Shown here one piece after another: positions 61,985 through 64,000 of a DNA stretch of 64,000 nucleotides (position 1 is the first letter of the stretch; every line of letters starts with the position of its first letter). The DNA is taken from positions 124,001 through 188,000 of the forward strand of contig NZ_FNIL01000006.1 of assembly GCF_900103955.1 (NCBI RefSeq), written 5' to 3'. This stretch comes from Alkalicoccus daliensis (GTDB lineage: Bacteria; Bacillota; Bacilli; Bacillales; Salisediminibacteriaceae). Position numbers and translations under genes: made by a program. The notes under the pieces were generated by a model. The model was not told the origin of the DNA. It was given only the letters and a program-made list of their open reading frames with translations, and searched no databases.

Positions 61985-62115
61985 TAATTATAAGCGGTTT
62001 GGAGTTTAATATAGAAGAAAGTTGATAAAGCATAGCGTGATCAGAGTAAAATATAGCGCATTCGGAGTAAATTAGCGGTGCTGGCAGTAAAATAAGCGGG
62101 CATAGGAGCAGCTCC
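61985..62115. repeat. Degenerate 21-bp-periodic repeat array (site C)
   Basis: TA(A/T)GCGG-like anchors start at 61991, 62012, 62033, 62054, 62073 and 62093 (steps of 21, 21, 21, 19 and 20 bp), each followed by GG(A/C)GTAAA-like bases. It lies between two terminators in a convergent gap, as at 30731. Confidence 0.72.
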
Positions 62116-62138
62116 CGCGCTACACTTAAAATACACAT

Positions 62139-62173
62139 TAAAAAAGAGCGGATTTTCACCCGCTCTTTTTTTC
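62139..62173. terminator. Bidirectional terminator of the aldolase gene
   Basis: Stem AAAAAGAGCGG/CCGCTCTTTTT with a T run on each side, about 30 bases beyond the aldolase stop. Confidence 0.88.
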
Positions 62174-62204
62174 TCTGTAAACAATTTCCGGTGCCTTTCA
62201 AGTA

Positions 62205-62843
62205 TTACTTTCGGGCTTTCTTTACTTCGTCCAGATATGCAGCTGCTTCTTTCTTAATGGCGTCCCAGTCACCTGCTTCAATTTTCTTTTTGTCGATAAG
62301 GGAACCGCCGACACCTGCGGCGACTGCCCCTGCTTGGATAAACGCTCCAATATTATTCAGGTCGATGCCGCCGGTAGGCATTTTCGGAATGTGCCCGAGC
62401 GGTCCGTTCACATCTTTAAAGTAGTTCGGACCGAGTGAGCGGGCCGGAAATACTTTGACTACGTCTGCTCCCCACTGATAGGCCTGCTGCATTTCTGTAG
62501 GAGTGTAAACTCCAGGAATCACAATAACCCCTTTTTCTTTCGTAAACTCCACAGTTTCTTTATCCAAAATTGGCCCGAAAATAAATTCTGCTCCGGCATC
62601 CAGTGCTTTCTCTGCCTGCTCTTTATTTAATACCGTTCCTGCGCCGATAAGCGCCTGATCACTCTGATGCTTCTCGGAGAGCTCCTGTATTAACTGATAG
62701 GCACCGTCCGAATCCAGCGTGATTTCTATGCCTGTAATCCCTGCTTCAATCAGCGTTTCGGTCAGCTTTGGCACTTTATCCTCTGCGACACCTCTTACAA
62801 CTGCTACTACGCCAGAAGAAAGTAATTGATCCAGTTTGCTCAT
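62205..62843 (-). CDS. eda: KHG/KDPG aldolase
   Basis: 212 residues, normal length. The catalytic set is clear: Arg17 in VVRGV, Glu40 in GIEITLDS, the phosphate-binding GAGTVLN, Pro110-Gly111 in VIPGVYTPTE and the Schiff-base Lys130 in DVVKVFPA. It splits 2-keto-3-deoxy-6-phosphogluconate (or 4-hydroxy-2-oxoglutarate) into pyruvate and glyceraldehyde-3-phosphate (or glyoxylate), a sugar-acid catabolic step. AAGGAGG precedes the ATG at 62843. It is alone, flanked by terminators, with no KDG kinase or uronate genes here, so its position beside envelope genes is probably incidental, though it could recycle uronic acids. Confidence 0.94.
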   Translation of the reverse strand: MSKLDQLLSSGVVAVVRGVAEDKVPKLTETLIEAGITGIEITLDSDGAYQLIQELSEKHQSDQALIGAGTVLNKEQAEKALDAGAEFIFGPILDKETVEFTKEKGVIVIPGVYTPTEMQQAYQWGADVVKVFPARSLGPNYFKDVNGPLGHIPKMPTGGIDLNNIGAFIQAGAVAAGVGGSLIDKKKIEAGDWDAIKKEAAAYLDEVKKARK

Positions 62844-62963
62844 GCGTAACTCCTCCTTTTATCTTGATACATCCTGTCCTGATTAAGAAAAATTTTCTGT
62901 TTTCCTATACTCTTTTATTTCAATAACCTGTGCCGTGCAAATTGAAACACTTATTTCGTCATT

Positions 62964-62990
62964 GAAAAAAAGCCGCCCTGAGGACGACTT
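62964..62990 (-). terminator. Rho-independent terminator of the NlpC/P60 gene
   Basis: On the minus strand, a hairpin of AGTCGTCC with GGGCGGCT (some G-U pairs) is followed by seven T, just after the NlpC/P60 stop. Confidence 0.75.
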
Positions 62991-62996
62991 AGATTC

Positions 62997-64000
62997 TTAA
63001 TGCCTTCTTGTACCGATATAACGCTGCTTCCAATAGTTTGTATTCAAGCTGGCAATCGTAACCCCAGTGGAGCTTCCCGCATGAATAAACTGGCCGTTTC
63101 CGATGTAAATCCCGTTATGGGAAGGTCCGGAAGTATACGTCTCAAAGAAGACCATGTCTCCTACCCGGCGGTTGGCGTCTGACACGTGAGATCCTGCATT
63201 ATACTGCTGCGCAGCCGTTCTTGGAAGGTTCTTGCCGTTCTTTTTATACACATACTGTGTAAAACCGCTGCAGTCGAATCCAGCAGTCGTTGTACCGCCC
63301 CACCGGTATGGCACGCCAATTAAATTGGAGGCATCTGCTATCAGATTTAGTGTATTAAATCCGCCGCTGCTTTGGTTTGGTGAAGAGCTGCCCAGGTGAA
63401 CAGAAGAAACTTCCTGAATTTTTGACCATGTTGCCTGCGTGACAATGCCGTCTGCAACAAGGTTCCATTTTTTCTGGAAATCTGTCACTGCTTTCTTCGT
63501 TACATCCCCGAAATACCCTGTAGAAGTGCCGGAGAAAAATCCAGCAGCTTTTAAACTGTCCTGAAGCTCACGCACGTCATCATTTCGTGCTCCGTGCTGC
63601 AGAAGTACTTTCGAGGTGCTGCCGCTTCCTGCGCTGCTTGCTGAGCCGCTTTTCGGGCTTGCAGTTTCCAGCGCTTTAAACGTATTTGGTCCGGCAATCC
63701 CATCGACGCCTAATCCTGCTGCTTTCTGGAAATCCCGTACTGCCGCTGCAGTCTGTGAGCCGAACGTTCCTGAGATGCTGCCGCTGTAGTACTTTAAATC
63801 CCGCAGCGTTGTCTGCAGAGAACGAACCTGCTCTCCCGTTGCTCCCTGGCGCAGAATTGCAGAAGAGTTACTGGTAGAATTCCCGCTGGAAGTATTGGAG
63901 TTGCTGCTAGTTTTTACCGGGCTGGCATTCTCCATTGCACGGAATGTCTGTGGTCCTGCAATTCCATCCACCCCAATCCCCGCTGCCTTCTGAAAATCAC
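62997..64000 (-). CDS. NlpC/P60 cell-wall endopeptidase with peptidoglycan-binding domains, 5' end missing
   Basis: The 334 codons present are the C-terminal part; the frame stays open to the window edge (DFQKAAGIGVDGIAGPQT), so the start is outside. One incomplete and two complete PG_binding_1 repeats of the ordinary type (LKYYSGSISGTFGSQTAAAV) precede an NlpC/P60 domain with catalytic Cys in GFDCSGFTQYVY, His in PSHNGIYIG and a second His in FIHAGSS. Such enzymes cut the gamma-D-Glu to diaminopimelate bond of stem peptides, or poly-gamma-glutamate in PgdS-like relatives. The repeats lack the FPxxPSxxYG insertion seen in the three giant wall proteins of this window, so two repeat lineages coexist. 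Confidence 0.93.
   Translation of the reverse strand, partial: DFQKAAGIGVDGIAGPQTFRAMENASPVKTSSNSNTSSGNSTSNSSAILRQGATGEQVRSLQTTLRDLKYYSGSISGTFGSQTAAAVRDFQKAAGLGVDGIAGPNTFKALETASPKSGSASSAGSGSTSKVLLQHGARNDDVRELQDSLKAAGFFSGTSTGYFGDVTKKAVTDFQKKWNLVADGIVTQATWSKIQEVSSVHLGSSSPNQSSGGFNTLNLIADASNLIGVPYRWGGTTTAGFDCSGFTQYVYKKNGKNLPRTAAQQYNAGSHVSDANRRVGDMVFFETYTSGPSHNGIYIGNGQFIHAGSSTGVTIASLNTNYWKQRYIGTRRH

Noticed and set aside
62205-62843. KDPG aldolase as part of the envelope system
   Set aside because: It is isolated by terminators on both sides and has a clear housekeeping catabolic role; no partner gene of uronate catabolism or polymer recycling is adjacent.

Overview
The window looks like part of a chromosome of a low-to-moderate GC Firmicute of the Bacillaceae type. 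Reasons: strong AGGAGG-like ribosome binding sites, many TTG and GTG starts, several LytR-CpsA-Psr (LCP) proteins, a YwqC/YwqD/YwqE-like phosphoregulatory set, Gram-positive wall hydrolases with SH3b domains, and GC-rich intergenic repeats of a kind I remember from Bacillaceae. Very acidic, Glu-rich linkers in secreted proteins suggest a halophile or alkaliphile; that is inference. I see no rRNA, tRNA, insertion sequence, phage gene or CRISPR array. Almost every gene concerns the cell envelope.

Layout. 1-7 kb: end of a sugar-nucleotide dehydratase gene, tyrosine phosphatase, BY-kinase and Wzz adaptor, then two LCP ligases around an SGNH-like exported protein and two small genes. 7-14 kb: UDP-glucose pyrophosphorylase, a four-SH3b amidase, a third LCP, a UDP-sugar 4-epimerase-like protein and a polyprenyl-phosphate sugar transferase that could start a lipid-linked polymer. 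14-22 kb: two giant secreted proteins (a subtilase and a glucosaminidase) built on many copies of one divergent peptidoglycan-binding repeat. 22-44 kb: the most unusual part, with seven ATP-grasp ligase-like proteins of three families, two of them fused to CapA-like metallophosphatase domains and one to an acylphosphatase domain, plus glycosyltransferases and a TagGH-like exporter whose ATPase is a fused tandem. 44-49 kb: a 1457-residue amidase with the same wall-binding repeat. 49-55 kb: two large glycosyltransferases around a methyltransferase. 55-60 kb: a CotH/LRR protein divergent from a VTC protein and a DUF4956 membrane protein. 60-64 kb: UDP-HexNAc dehydrogenase, KDPG aldolase and an incomplete NlpC/P60 endopeptidase.

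How it may fit together (inference): GalU, the epimerase and the dehydrogenase supply UDP-sugars; the sugar transferase and glycosyltransferases build a glycan; the ATP-grasp proteins add amino acids or peptides, as proposed for teichuronopeptide or poly-glutamate polymers; the ABC transporter exports the product; LCP proteins attach it to the wall; the hydrolases remodel the wall. The kinase/phosphatase pair may tune the process.

Two unexplained non-coding signals stand out: a degenerate 21-bp-periodic repeat in three long intergenic gaps, and a roughly 130-bp GC-rich element in which three copies keep an internal hairpin while its stem sequence changes.
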